Positions 42,552 through 50,223 of a stretch of 64,000 nucleotides of DNA are shown here, in pieces. The stretch is from JAHBVL01 sp964461025. Its GTDB lineage: Bacteria; Chloroflexota; Chloroflexia; Thermomicrobiales; UBA6265. The stretch is from contig CAYWSE010000016.1 in NCBI GenBank assembly GCA_964461025.1, positions 1 to 64,000 of the forward strand, given 5' to 3'. The position numbers and the translations under genes are program-made. Position 1 is the stretch's first letter; every line of letters starts with the position of its first letter. The notes below the pieces were generated by a model. It was not told the DNA's origin. It searched no databases and saw only the letters and a program-made list of their open reading frames with translations.

Positions 42552-43840
42552 GGATGGCGGGCGACGGGGATGAACGTCACAATGAGGAAGGTTGACGCTG
42601 CGGTTTGAGAGGCGGCGAAACGCACCTCGCTCCCATCGGCGATGGCGGCGCCTGTTCCGGTTGGGAGGTCCTGTTGCTCATTCGATGTAATGACCGCACG
42701 CTCATCCGCGGTCCAGATCAGGCCTCCTGGAGCGGTAGCCGTCAGCAACCCATCTGTGACGATGGCGAACTCACCACCACCGGGAATTTCTCTGTGGATG
42801 AACTCACTCCCAGGCGAGAGTTCGACAAGACCGACAGCAACCGCAAATGCTGGAATCACCGAGCCGAGCGAAAAACCGCGCGCCAGCAACTGCCGGTGAA
42901 TGCCATCGGCTCCGTCAGTATATTGCGGGCCGTATCTCCCTGAACTATGTCCGGCGATCGTCAGCATGGACGCTGGCTGATCGCTGTAGTTCCAGAATTT
43001 GACGACTGCGCCGTTCGGAATGTGGAGGACGTCGCCACGTTTCACTTGTTGGGTATCGAAGAGTGGTTCAGGATCGATGTCCTTTTGGGAGGGGTCGTTT
43101 GACCAGCGGCGTACCGGGGTCTGGTCTGGGAGATGTTCCGGTTCGATAACCAGCTCGCCCTTTTCCACCATGAGGATGGCCTCGCTGCGAGCATGCATCG
43201 TGTCGGCGGCGTGTGGCTCGAATTGCCATCGCTGCAATTCGGGAACGCCAATGAACGCAATTTCCCCCAATGTCGCAAGCGTGGTGAGTCCCGGCGAAAT
43301 GCTCGAGTTCGACCAGCGTTCCACGACAACACCGTCCCGAATCCGGAGGATCTCCTGGAGGGACCGTGGAAGTCCCAACTCGATCTCGATGCCGGCGAAC
43401 GCTGGCTGCCCAGCCAGGTGCAGACCAAGCGTTGCAATGACGAGATCGCCGGCGCCGTCAAGCTCTTCAACGACGTAGCGCGATCCCGGGATTACGCTGC
43501 GAAGCGACTGGTACTCAGCGATCAGGCGCTCGACGTCAACGGCAGCACCCATAGCGAACTGGTGATCCCGAAACTCTTCGTCCAGAAGGAGCCGCATTGC
43601 GCGTTCATCGCCAGTGAGCATCAGAACATCGAGCGCTTTGTAGTACTGCCGGCCGATCTGCTGGTTCCGCGTTTCAACTGCCGGGATGGCGCTGGGCGGA
43701 TGCAGGCCGACTTTGCCCAGCGATCCGAGAACGAGGCCAGTGAGCAGGGCCAGGGCGGCGAGCAGTGTCGCCAAACCATGCGTCATCGGCGCGTTGCTCA
43801 TTGCAGATAGTGTTGGCGCAGGCGTACCTGAATGTTCCAC
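42548..43840 (-). CDS. Membrane-anchored SnoaL-like plus cupin protein
   Basis: 430 residues starting at GTG. One hydrophobic helix (about 21-43) anchors it. Residues about 60-190 resemble the SnoaL/NTF2-like fold of ester cyclases (QYYKALDVLMLTGDERAMRLLLDEEFRDHQF). The rest contains two cupin-like stretches, one around KRGDVLHIPNGAVVKFWN and one around GGEFAIVTDGLLTATAPG, so small-molecule binding is likely. No metal-ligand His set is obvious. Between two sigma operons, on the same strand as both, it could belong to their regulons, but that is inference. The true start may be one of the internal Met codons before the helix. Confidence 0.6.
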   Translation of the reverse strand: MEHSGTPAPTLSAMSNAPMTHGLATLLAALALLTGLVLGSLGKVGLHPPSAIPAVETRNQQIGRQYYKALDVLMLTGDERAMRLLLDEEFRDHQFAMGAAVDVERLIAEYQSLRSVIPGSRYVVEELDGAGDLVIATLGLHLAGQPAFAGIEIELGLPRSLQEILRIRDGVVVERWSNSSISPGLTTLATLGEIAFIGVPELQRWQFEPHAADTMHARSEAILMVEKGELVIEPEHLPDQTPVRRWSNDPSQKDIDPEPLFDTQQVKRGDVLHIPNGAVVKFWNYSDQPASMLTIAGHSSGRYGPQYTDGADGIHRQLLARGFSLGSVIPAFAVAVGLVELSPGSEFIHREIPGGGEFAIVTDGLLTATAPGGLIWTADERAVITSNEQQDLPTGTGAAIADGSEVRFAASQTAASTFLIVTFIPVARHP

Positions 43841-43891
43841 GGAGGAATCTCCGAAAGATCGACCGTTTGAACGAACAGAAGTGGAATTTGG

Positions 43892-44407
43892 TTATTGATC
43901 GTCAGCAAGTTCCGGCGGAAGCTGGAACATCGTCAGACGGTTGGCAGCAAAATCGGTGACATAAATAGCCCCCTCTGCGTTCGTGCTGACGCTGACCGGA
44001 TGAACGAAATTTTCAAGATCCGTGCCCTTGCTGCCGAACATGGTCAGGAAGTTGCCCTCGGTGTCGAAAACCTGGATGCGCTGATGGTCGACGTCGGCCA
44101 CGAAGACGTGTCCGAAAGGATCGACGTCGATATCGGTCAAACAGCCGAAGTCGTTTCGCCATGAGAAAAGAAACGTACCGTCTGAGGTGAACTTCGAAAC
44201 GCGGAAATTTCCGCACTCGGCCACGTAGACATTGCCATCCAGGTCGAGCGCGACTTGCTGCGGGAAGCTCAACTGACCGTCTCCCGAACCCTCTTCGCCG
44301 AACATGAACAGGGAATTGCCTTCGCTATCGAAGACCTGGACGCGATGGTTGCAGAATTCGTAGACCCAGATGCGACCTTGCGCGTCGATACCGCCAACGG
44401 CTGGACT
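43892..44407 (-). pseudogene. Distal part of an NHL anti-sigma gene beyond an in-frame TGA
   Basis: Directly after the TGA at 44408-44410 the same frame continues without a shift: SPAVGGIDAQGRIWVYEFCNHRVQVFD, then four more NHL blades to a natural stop. Codon use and repeat spacing are intact, so only one base separates this from a full-length gene of about 442 codons. The internal ATG at 44303-44305 gives a 137-residue frame, but a free-standing fragment of a propeller is unlikely to be a gene by itself. Confidence 0.7.
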
Positions 44408-45220
44408 TCACAACTGCCCTTCACCATTGCCCTCGCCTCCCCATCTGAGCAGGAAATTGCCATTGGCGTCATATTTCATGACATAGCCTGGGTTGCTGCC
44501 AGCGTAGATGTTGCCATCGGCGTCCACCATTACCGAGGCGGGAGTATTCAGCTGGCCCGGACCTGAGCTGTCGCCAATGAAGTCGAGCAGTTCGCCCTGT
44601 GGACTGACTTTGATGATCCTGTTGGTGCCGGAATCGGGGACGTAGAGATTCCCCTGGGCATCGAAGTCCACGTCGTACGGCGCGTCGAACGTCCAGACGT
44701 TACCCGATATCGCGCCGCTCCATAACACCTCCGGACCTTCCGTTTCCGCGATTGGGCTGGCAACAGGCGTCGACGCTGCCGGGGATTCTTCTTCCTGGAC
44801 GATTGCCGGGATGACCGGCGCCTGCTCCGAATCTCTGAAAAACCTGAAGTAGCCACCGATCCCGGCCAGCAGGAGGAGCACTGCCGCGGCGATCGACAAC
44901 ATGGCCCAACGGCGGTCGATGCGATGCGACCTGACATCCGGCTGCCACGATTGGTCGCCGGGCATGGGAGGTCGTTCAACAGCCGGGAACGGATCGACGT
45001 AAGTGTTTGCCGACGACTTGTTGTCGTCTGTATCGAGCATTGAACTGAACAATCGCAACCTGGCTCGCTCGCGAGCCGCTTCCGGCGCTGGCGCCTGGAA
45101 CAATGAGGTGAGCCGCCGGATTGGCTCGGCGATGGACTGATCGGTGTCGATCGGGTCCGGAGAGCCGGCATTGAAGTCGTCCCAGAATTCGGAGAGGATG
45201 TGCTCGCTGTATCTAGCCAT
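44408..45220 (-). CDS. NHL-type anti-sigma factor, truncated by TGA
   Basis: 270 residues as read. A cytoplasmic N-terminus with PEAARERARLRLF (46-58), a membrane helix at about 103-124 and the first two or three NHL blades (YDVDFDAQGNLYVPDSGTNRIIKV) are present before the stop at 44408-44410, which falls inside a blade at GEGQL. The sigma-binding part and anchor are complete, so the protein could still hold its sigma factor but lacks most of its sensor. It overlaps the sigma stop (ATGGCTAG). It is a recent nonsense mutation, a sequencing error or recoding; I cannot tell which. Confidence 0.75.
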   Translation of the reverse strand: MARYSEHILSEFWDDFNAGSPDPIDTDQSIAEPIRRLTSLFQAPAPEAARERARLRLFSSMLDTDDNKSSANTYVDPFPAVERPPMPGDQSWQPDVRSHRIDRRWAMLSIAAAVLLLLAGIGGYFRFFRDSEQAPVIPAIVQEEESPAASTPVASPIAETEGPEVLWSGAISGNVWTFDAPYDVDFDAQGNLYVPDSGTNRIIKVSPQGELLDFIGDSSGPGQLNTPASVMVDADGNIYAGSNPGYVMKYDANGNFLLRWGGEGNGEGQL

Positions 45221-45836
45221 GCCGTGTCTCGCTTGTCCGATTGCCGTCTTCGAGCGACGACCGCATGGCGATCAGAATGCGCGACTGCGCTTTGCGAATC
45301 GCATCGGGCGAGCGGCCAAGCACCGCGCCGATTTCGGCGGCGGAGAGTCCGGCCAGCCGCAACTCGAGCAGCTCCCGCTGGTCAGCCGGCAATTCGTTCA
45401 TCAGCGCGAAGAGCATCGCCTGTTCTTCGTCACCGATCACCTGGTCCTCGACGGAGGCCGTGCGATCGGCAACGTGATCGGTCCCTTCGATTGAGGTGCT
45501 GGGGTGTCTGGCGGCGTAGCGCCAGGTGTTGATCATGACGTTGCGTGAGATTGCGAAGAGCCAGGCTCGCACGGAATGCGACGAATCGGTCGAGCGAAAC
45601 CGCGCGCGGCTGGCAAATGCATTGGTGAAAACTTGACCGGCGGCGTCTTCGGCGTCGTGCCAGTCACTGAGCCGGAAGTAGCAGACGCGAAAGACCGGCT
45701 CCCAGTATCGGTCGAAGAGCACGGCAAAAGCCTTTGGATCATGCAGGGATTCAGCCAGCACGTCGGCGTCCGGCATGACCGCGATGTCAACCGGTGCGCC
45801 CGATTTTCTGGATTGACCGATTCGGATGCTTGGCAT
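45213..45836 (-). CDS. ECF sigma factor of the interrupted NHL pair
   Basis: 207 residues. Region 2: KAFAVLFDRYWEPVFRVCYFRLSDWHDAEDAAGQVFTNAF; region 4: LPADQRELLELRLAGLSAAEIGAVLGRSPDAIRKAQSRILIAMR. It is a paralogue of the factors at 38280 and 41775. An internal Met (residue 21) before PDADVLAESL is a possible alternative start. It overlaps the anti-sigma gene by eight bases. With its anti-sigma sensor truncated, its control may have changed. Confidence 0.9.
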   Translation of the reverse strand: MPSIRIGQSRKSGAPVDIAVMPDADVLAESLHDPKAFAVLFDRYWEPVFRVCYFRLSDWHDAEDAAGQVFTNAFASRARFRSTDSSHSVRAWLFAISRNVMINTWRYAARHPSTSIEGTDHVADRTASVEDQVIGDEEQAMLFALMNELPADQRELLELRLAGLSAAEIGAVLGRSPDAIRKAQSRILIAMRSSLEDGNRTSETRHG

Positions 45837-45877
45837 CTCGTCCGCTCGTCACTGTTGCCAATGTTGCATAGGTAATA

Positions 45878-45900
45878 ACCGCTGAGGCGAGAATGTGACA
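45878..45900 (-). promoter_or_regulatory. Putative ECF promoter, TGTCAC-N13-CGGT
   Basis: On the minus strand TGTCAC (45895-45900), 13 bases, CGGT (45878-45881), about 42 bases from the sigma start. It is identical in layout to 42429-42451. Confidence 0.5.
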
Positions 45901-45994
45901 TTAGCAGGTTCTGGAGATGGTTGCGTGCGCGTTGCCGACTGCCCGTATGATGCCGTCAGCGTTATTCGACTCGGTTCCAGGGAGGCGCGAGACC

Positions 45995-47623
45995 ATGTTG
46001 ATCGGATATGTCAGTGACGAGAACTATGTCGCGATCGCCGATTGCGCGATCGAGCTCGATCAGGATGGCCAGACCGCGGCGGCGACTCATTCGACCGCGC
46101 GCGGCGCGGTCCATGCAGATGTGCCGCCCGGGGAGTACCGCGTCACCCTCGCCAAGTCAGGATTCGGATCGAAGTCGATCAAACTGACGCTGCCGCTCGA
46201 CGAGCCATATCAGTTCCGGTTGCTTTCCGACAGTCTGCTCGGACATGTCTGGCCGAAGTGGGTGCGGACGGGCGAAAAGTCGGAGTTCCGGGTTCATTCG
46301 GTGGAGCCGTATCAGTTGTCACTGTGGCGGTATGGTTTGAAGAAGGAGTTCATCCGCTATCTTGGCGTGTTCGACGAGCATGGTCCACGGGCGGTGATGC
46401 AGATCACGCCGGATGGCGACTATACGCAGACGGGCATCAAATGGAATCAGATTGGCTACACCAACCCGCATCAGACGCAGTTCGTCACCGGTCCCGAGAA
46501 ATCGGGGCTCTACTATCTCCACGCCAAGACGGCGACCCGCTTCTTTTCCTTCCCGTGGGTCGTGGCGCCGGACAAGCCGCGCGCCGACATTGCCGTCGTG
46601 CTGGCGACCAATAACTGGAACGCGTACAACAACTTCGGAGGCCGAAGTAACTACGTGAACTCGTCTGGTCTGCCGCCCACACCGACCGTCAATGCCCGTC
46701 TCGATCTGCTTCGCTACGACCCAACCGGCGCCTTCGGTGAGTGGCGTCATCCTGACGATGCCTATCCGCCGCTCAGCTTCGAGCGGCCGGAGCTGGGATG
46801 CCATGTTGCCGAGCATGACGAAGTCACCGACCTGATCGGTGGGCGGCTCGACTCATCGACCGCTCCCGCCGAATGGCGGCAGCTTGCCTGGCTGGAGCGC
46901 GAAGGGTATGCCTACGATACCTACGCCGAACATCATCTGCACACCGGCGCGCTCGATCTCGATGCCTACAAAGTGGTGATCATCTCGGCGCATCCGGAGT
47001 ACTGGTCGCGGCAGATGTTCGCGAACATCAAGGACTGGGTCTACGAACGAGGCGGCAAGTTCATGTATCTCGGCGGCAACGGCATCAACTGCGAAGTCGA
47101 GTTTCTCGACGATGCCACGTTGCATTTCCGGACCTTCCTCGGGGCGGAGCGGGGCACATCCGGCACGCTGGGCTACACCGACGAGGATGGCGTTGTCTAC
47201 GACTCGCGCATGCACCGGACGTACGAGAGCGAAGCGACGCTGACCGGTCTCGCCACGACTGAAAGCGGCATCATGACCGCCGCTCCCTATCGGGTGATCG
47301 AAGGCGGCCACTGGGTGTTCGAGGGAACGGGTCTGGAAGCGGGGGATGTCTTCGGGAGCGAGTCGCTGCACGTGCGGTGCTGGGGCGGCGCTTCGGGGCA
47401 TGAAACGGACAAGATGAGTCCATCGTCGCCGCCGAACACGGTGCTGTTGGCGAAGGGCCTGAACCCGGATGATGGCGGCGCAGAGATCGTGACGTTCGAT
47501 ACCCCATCGGGCGGCGAGGTCTTTTCGGTCGGATCGATTACGTGGCCCGCCTCGGTGTTGGTCGATCCGGCCATCTCGCAGATCACGAACAACGTGCTGC
47601 GGAGGTTTGTGTCTGATGAGTGA
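45995..47623 (+). CDS. N,N-dimethylformamidase large-subunit-like protein
   Basis: 542 residues. The N-terminal 100 residues form a beta-rich domain with a carboxypeptidase-regulatory-like feel (ARGAVHADVPPGEYRVTLAKSG). From about 180 the sequence follows the DMFase beta-subunit C-terminal domain: VVLATNNWNAYNNFGGRSNY, EHDEVTDLIGG, VVIISAHPEYWSRQMFANIKDWVYERGGKFMYLGGNG. DMFase hydrolyses dimethylformamide at a mononuclear iron site in an alpha2beta2 enzyme; no small alpha subunit gene is nearby. The real substrate is probably another amide or sugar derivative. AGGGAGG precedes ATG 45995 by nine bases. The 3' end overlaps a small acidic gene by eight bases. Confidence 0.78.
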   Translation: MLIGYVSDENYVAIADCAIELDQDGQTAAATHSTARGAVHADVPPGEYRVTLAKSGFGSKSIKLTLPLDEPYQFRLLSDSLLGHVWPKWVRTGEKSEFRVHSVEPYQLSLWRYGLKKEFIRYLGVFDEHGPRAVMQITPDGDYTQTGIKWNQIGYTNPHQTQFVTGPEKSGLYYLHAKTATRFFSFPWVVAPDKPRADIAVVLATNNWNAYNNFGGRSNYVNSSGLPPTPTVNARLDLLRYDPTGAFGEWRHPDDAYPPLSFERPELGCHVAEHDEVTDLIGGRLDSSTAPAEWRQLAWLEREGYAYDTYAEHHLHTGALDLDAYKVVIISAHPEYWSRQMFANIKDWVYERGGKFMYLGGNGINCEVEFLDDATLHFRTFLGAERGTSGTLGYTDEDGVVYDSRMHRTYESEATLTGLATTESGIMTAAPYRVIEGGHWVFEGTGLEAGDVFGSESLHVRCWGGASGHETDKMSPSSPPNTVLLAKGLNPDDGGAEIVTFDTPSGGEVFSVGSITWPASVLVDPAISQITNNVLRRFVSDE

Positions 47624-47822
47624 GAATGAAACGTTCTGGCGAGAGGTTGAGGAGTCAACTGCACGGCTTCGTGCCGATCCAGATGCCTGGCAGGAGTATC
47701 AGCGAGAGATTCGACTGCTCGAAGGTGGCTCGATGGATGGTCTGGAGGACGAAGAGCCCTACTACAGCGACGCGGAGTGGGAGGAGCTACTTGGGACAAG
47801 GGTCCTCAAAGAGGTTGAGTGA
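47616..47822 (+). CDS. Small acidic antitoxin-like protein
   Basis: 68 residues, strongly acidic (MSENETFWREVEESTARLRA then EDEEPYYSDAEWEEL). It begins eight bases inside the end of the DMFase-like gene, so it is translated by coupling. The helical N-terminus and acidic C-terminal tail resemble antitoxins that wrap a basic toxin, but no toxin gene follows, and I cannot assign a family with confidence. Confidence 0.55.
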   Translation: MSENETFWREVEESTARLRADPDAWQEYQREIRLLEGGSMDGLEDEEPYYSDAEWEELLGTRVLKEVE

Positions 47823-47914
47823 GAGGAGATTCTCTCCGCGTGCGAGCAGTCATCGCTGCGACCGTTGACCGCCAATCGTCCCACACGGCCCCAAGCGATA
47901 CGTTCTTTTCTTAT

Positions 47915-48298
47915 TCAAAACATCGAGCTTTGGTTGGCCGATGTCTCAGGAATGACCTGCAATACATCCCAGTGCTCGACAATCTTGCCGCGATCGTCGA
48001 GCCGGAAGATGTCGATTCCGGCGTAGTCGTGATCGCCCGGCCAGTGCTGGTGACAATGCAGGACAACGAAATCGCCTTCGGCAATGGCTCGTCTGAACTC
48101 GACCCGTTTGCCGGGGTACTCTTTTGCCATCCGCTCGAAATAGCCGATAAACCCCGCCTTGCCATCGGCAACGTGGGGATTGTGCTGCCGGTACTCGTCA
48201 CCTGCATAGCGATCGATGGCCTCAGCTGGCCGATTCTGATTGAACATCAGGTCGTAGAACGCCATCACGTTCTGTTTATTTCGCTCGAGCCGTTCCAT
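47915..48298 (-). CDS. SnoaL-like/NTF2-superfamily protein
   Basis: 127 residues. NVMAFYDLMFNQNRPAEAIDRYAGDEYRQHNPHVADGKAGFIGYFERM and the end GIDIFRLDDRGKIVEHWDVLQVIP are typical of the small alpha+beta cone fold used by SnoaL-like enzymes. His and Asp residues (QHNPH, HCHQHW, IDIFR) could form an active site. Members isomerise or hydrolyse small molecules; the substrate here is unknown. Single gene, convergent with the acidic small gene. Confidence 0.85.
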   Translation of the reverse strand: MERLERNKQNVMAFYDLMFNQNRPAEAIDRYAGDEYRQHNPHVADGKAGFIGYFERMAKEYPGKRVEFRRAIAEGDFVVLHCHQHWPGDHDYAGIDIFRLDDRGKIVEHWDVLQVIPETSANQSSMF

Positions 48299-48333
48299 TG
48301 TCTACCTTATCCCTCAGTACCGGATCTGGAGAT

Positions 48334-49065
48334 TCAATCGTCACACGTCGCCTGACAAGTTCCCGGACCGCCGGGTGGCGTTTCTTCGTTTTCCGGGCAG
48401 CAGCTCAGGTCGTCGTTGCAGGGGAACTGGGTGCCGGTTGAGCAGAGGCAACCTTCGTCCTTACAGGCGGCGGCAGGGGAAGCGTCGGGGAGAACTGCCG
48501 GACAGGTCGTGGCGGCGTTGACGCAGATGCCGGGGCTTTCGGTGCGCGCCGTCGTTGGGCAGCAGGTCAGACCGTGACCGGCACATGAATCCGCGAATTG
48601 CGTTTGGCAGACCATGCCGGCGCCGATGCCCGACCAGCTCAGCAGATTGCCGGTTATGGAGTCGACCGGCTCGGTGAGGAGATCGCTCATCTGCACGGCG
48701 ATCCATTCCGCTTCGGCCATCGCGGCGTTGTCGCTCGCCTCCTGTCCGAGGAATGACGACATCGTGGCGATGGTGCTTTCCGCGAGCTCGGCGACGCGGT
48801 AGTCGAGAAACCCGGGTTGCTCTTCCATGTGCAGGATCAGGGCAGGTAGCGCTGAAGCGACATCGGTGACGGATCCCAGCACGATATAGCTTCGCAGAGC
48901 CAGAACTGGTTGCGCTGTTTCAGTTTCGGGTGTCTGTGCCAGAGCGCGAACGGGTGTCGCACTCATCGCAGCAGTCGCAAGCAGCCCTGCGCCGGTCAAG
49001 ACATTCCGGCGGGAGAGCCGTGCGCCGAGCCGGCGCGCCAGGCGATCGAACTGTGCTGGATCCAT
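48334..49065 (-). CDS. Tat-exported protein with Cys-rich C-terminus
   Basis: 243 residues. The leader MDPAQFDRLARRLGARLSRRNVLTG is a twin-arginine signal and parallels the leader of the large Cys-rich protein at 18123 (FDEFTRVLAARWSRRSLAKL). Residues about 45-140 are helical. The last 100 residues hold 14 or so Cys (CAGHGLTCCP, CKDEGCLCSTG, CNDDLSCCPEN) and look like a small disulphide-rich module. Folded export through Tat would suit such a domain. GGGGGA precedes ATG 49065. Function unknown. Confidence 0.75.
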   Translation of the reverse strand: MDPAQFDRLARRLGARLSRRNVLTGAGLLATAAMSATPVRALAQTPETETAQPVLALRSYIVLGSVTDVASALPALILHMEEQPGFLDYRVAELAESTIATMSSFLGQEASDNAAMAEAEWIAVQMSDLLTEPVDSITGNLLSWSGIGAGMVCQTQFADSCAGHGLTCCPTTARTESPGICVNAATTCPAVLPDASPAAACKDEGCLCSTGTQFPCNDDLSCCPENEETPPGGPGTCQATCDD

Positions 49066-49376
49066 GGGTAATCCCCCTTTGTTGCGTCGCGACCCCCCCG
49101 ACCATCCTACCCCGTTTTCCTCCCCAGACACCCACCTGTAGCCGCAGGCACACCCCGCGTTTCGCGCAGAGGGACGACCTCCCGTAGCTGCGCACGGCGT
49201 GCGCCAAACGCCAGCCGGAACGACGTTGATCGAGAACAGCGGCGACGTGAGGAAGGATCATCCAGGTGCGTTCATGGCTTTGGCGAACGCCGGGCGCACG
49301 CCGTGCGCAGCTACACAGAACGGCCAGGCGCAGGCCGTGTGCAGCTCCGCGGAACAGCGCGAAAGCGGCCAAAGGG
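49066..49376. other. Intergenic stretch with several REP-like hairpins
   Basis: No gene. It contains the inverted GCGCAC-family pair at 49184-49314 and a decayed third copy at about 49328-49349 (GGCGCAGGCCGTGTGCAGCTCC). Confidence 0.6.
49184..49314. repeat. Inverted pair of REP-like hairpins, GCGCAC family
   Basis: GTAGC then GCGCAC-GGC-GTGCGC at 49184-49204; in opposite orientation GCGCAC-GCC-GTGCGC then A and GCTAC at 49294-49314. It has the same family and layout as 39134-39262, with nearly the same total length. Confidence 0.65.
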
Positions 49377-49419
49377 TTGACATGGCGTGGATCGTGGTTT
49401 ATACAGATAGTAGTACTAT
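49377..49419 (+). promoter_or_regulatory. Promoter and palindromic operator of the MarR operon
   Basis: TTGACA (49377-49382), a 17-base spacer and TATACA (49400-49405) form a near-ideal housekeeping promoter. The perfect palindrome ATAGTA-G-TACTAT at 49407-49419 covers the expected start of transcription, as in MarR-type operators. The MarR gene is the second gene of the operon, so self-repression is likely. Confidence 0.65.
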
Positions 49420-49449
49420 GCGATATCGGTTTCGATTCTGGAGGTCATG

Positions 49450-50223
49450 ATGTCTGGCGAAAGAAGGTCAATCGTGCGATTCGTGGGAGGGTTGTTCGTC
49501 GCGTTGGTGATGGTCGCGACGTTTGCTGTCGCGCCGGGGGCGTTTTCCGCGCAGACGCCGGTTGATCCTATTGAAGCGACACCCGATCTGCTGTTGACAG
49601 ATGCGGCTGTCACCTTCCGCAGCGATCTCGATATGGTTGTGTTCGAGCAGTCTGTCGAGGGAGTTGCGGGTGCAACGATTCCCGAAGCCGCGGGGCAACT
49701 CGATGGCGCGCCGGTGCTCGCGCACGTCTTTCCCACGACGCTGGCGCCGGAGGCGGTCGGATTCAAGGAAGCGGAAGGGATTCTGGCGCTGGCGGTGGCA
49801 TCGCATCCCGATTTCGACGACACGCCGCTCTGGGATGAAAACGCGAACGGGCTCTACGACGATGACGGCGTGGTGTATCACACGCACTGGGTCGTGCTCG
49901 AGTCGGATGAGCGTGTGCCAGGCGGTCTGGCTGTAGCGCACATTCACTCGAATGGCGCCGCAGAGCTGTTGCCGCCAACGGCGCCCGGTATGCCGATGTA
50001 CATGGACTCGCCGGGTTTCGCTGTACGCCTCGATGGCAGCACGATGCAGGTTTTCGTTCCCACCGACCGCATCAGCAACCAGACCAGTTTCAACTATGAC
50101 GCGGTGACCTGTTACCTTGAAGTGAATACGTCCGATGCGGAGCGACCGATGCTTGGCGTCTACGCCGTCTACTCGGTTCTGTCGGGAGATTTGGGTCTTC
50201 CTTATGAAGTCACCGAAAGCTGA
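49450..50223 (+). CDS. Secreted protein in a MarR-controlled operon
   Basis: 257 residues. A clear Sec signal (IVRFVGGLFVALVMVATFAVAPGAFSA) is followed by a mature beta-rich domain with DENANGLYDDDGVVYHTHWVVL and AVAHIHSNGAAELLPP. The His/Asp pairs suggest metal or ligand binding, but I recognise no family. GGAGG lies five bases before ATG 49450; an adjacent upstream ATG would be too close. The MarR gene starts inside its last 20 bases, so the regulator probably responds to a compound connected with this protein. Confidence 0.65.
   Translation: MSGERRSIVRFVGGLFVALVMVATFAVAPGAFSAQTPVDPIEATPDLLLTDAAVTFRSDLDMVVFEQSVEGVAGATIPEAAGQLDGAPVLAHVFPTTLAPEAVGFKEAEGILALAVASHPDFDDTPLWDENANGLYDDDGVVYHTHWVVLESDERVPGGLAVAHIHSNGAAELLPPTAPGMPMYMDSPGFAVRLDGSTMQVFVPTDRISNQTSFNYDAVTCYLEVNTSDAERPMLGVYAVYSVLSGDLGLPYEVTES

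Noticed and set aside
41775..45836. ECF41 assignment for the sigma factors because of TGTCAC upstream
   Set aside because: ECF41 proteins carry a C-terminal SnoaL-like domain of about 100 residues; these sigma factors end soon after region 4 and are paired with membrane anti-sigmas.
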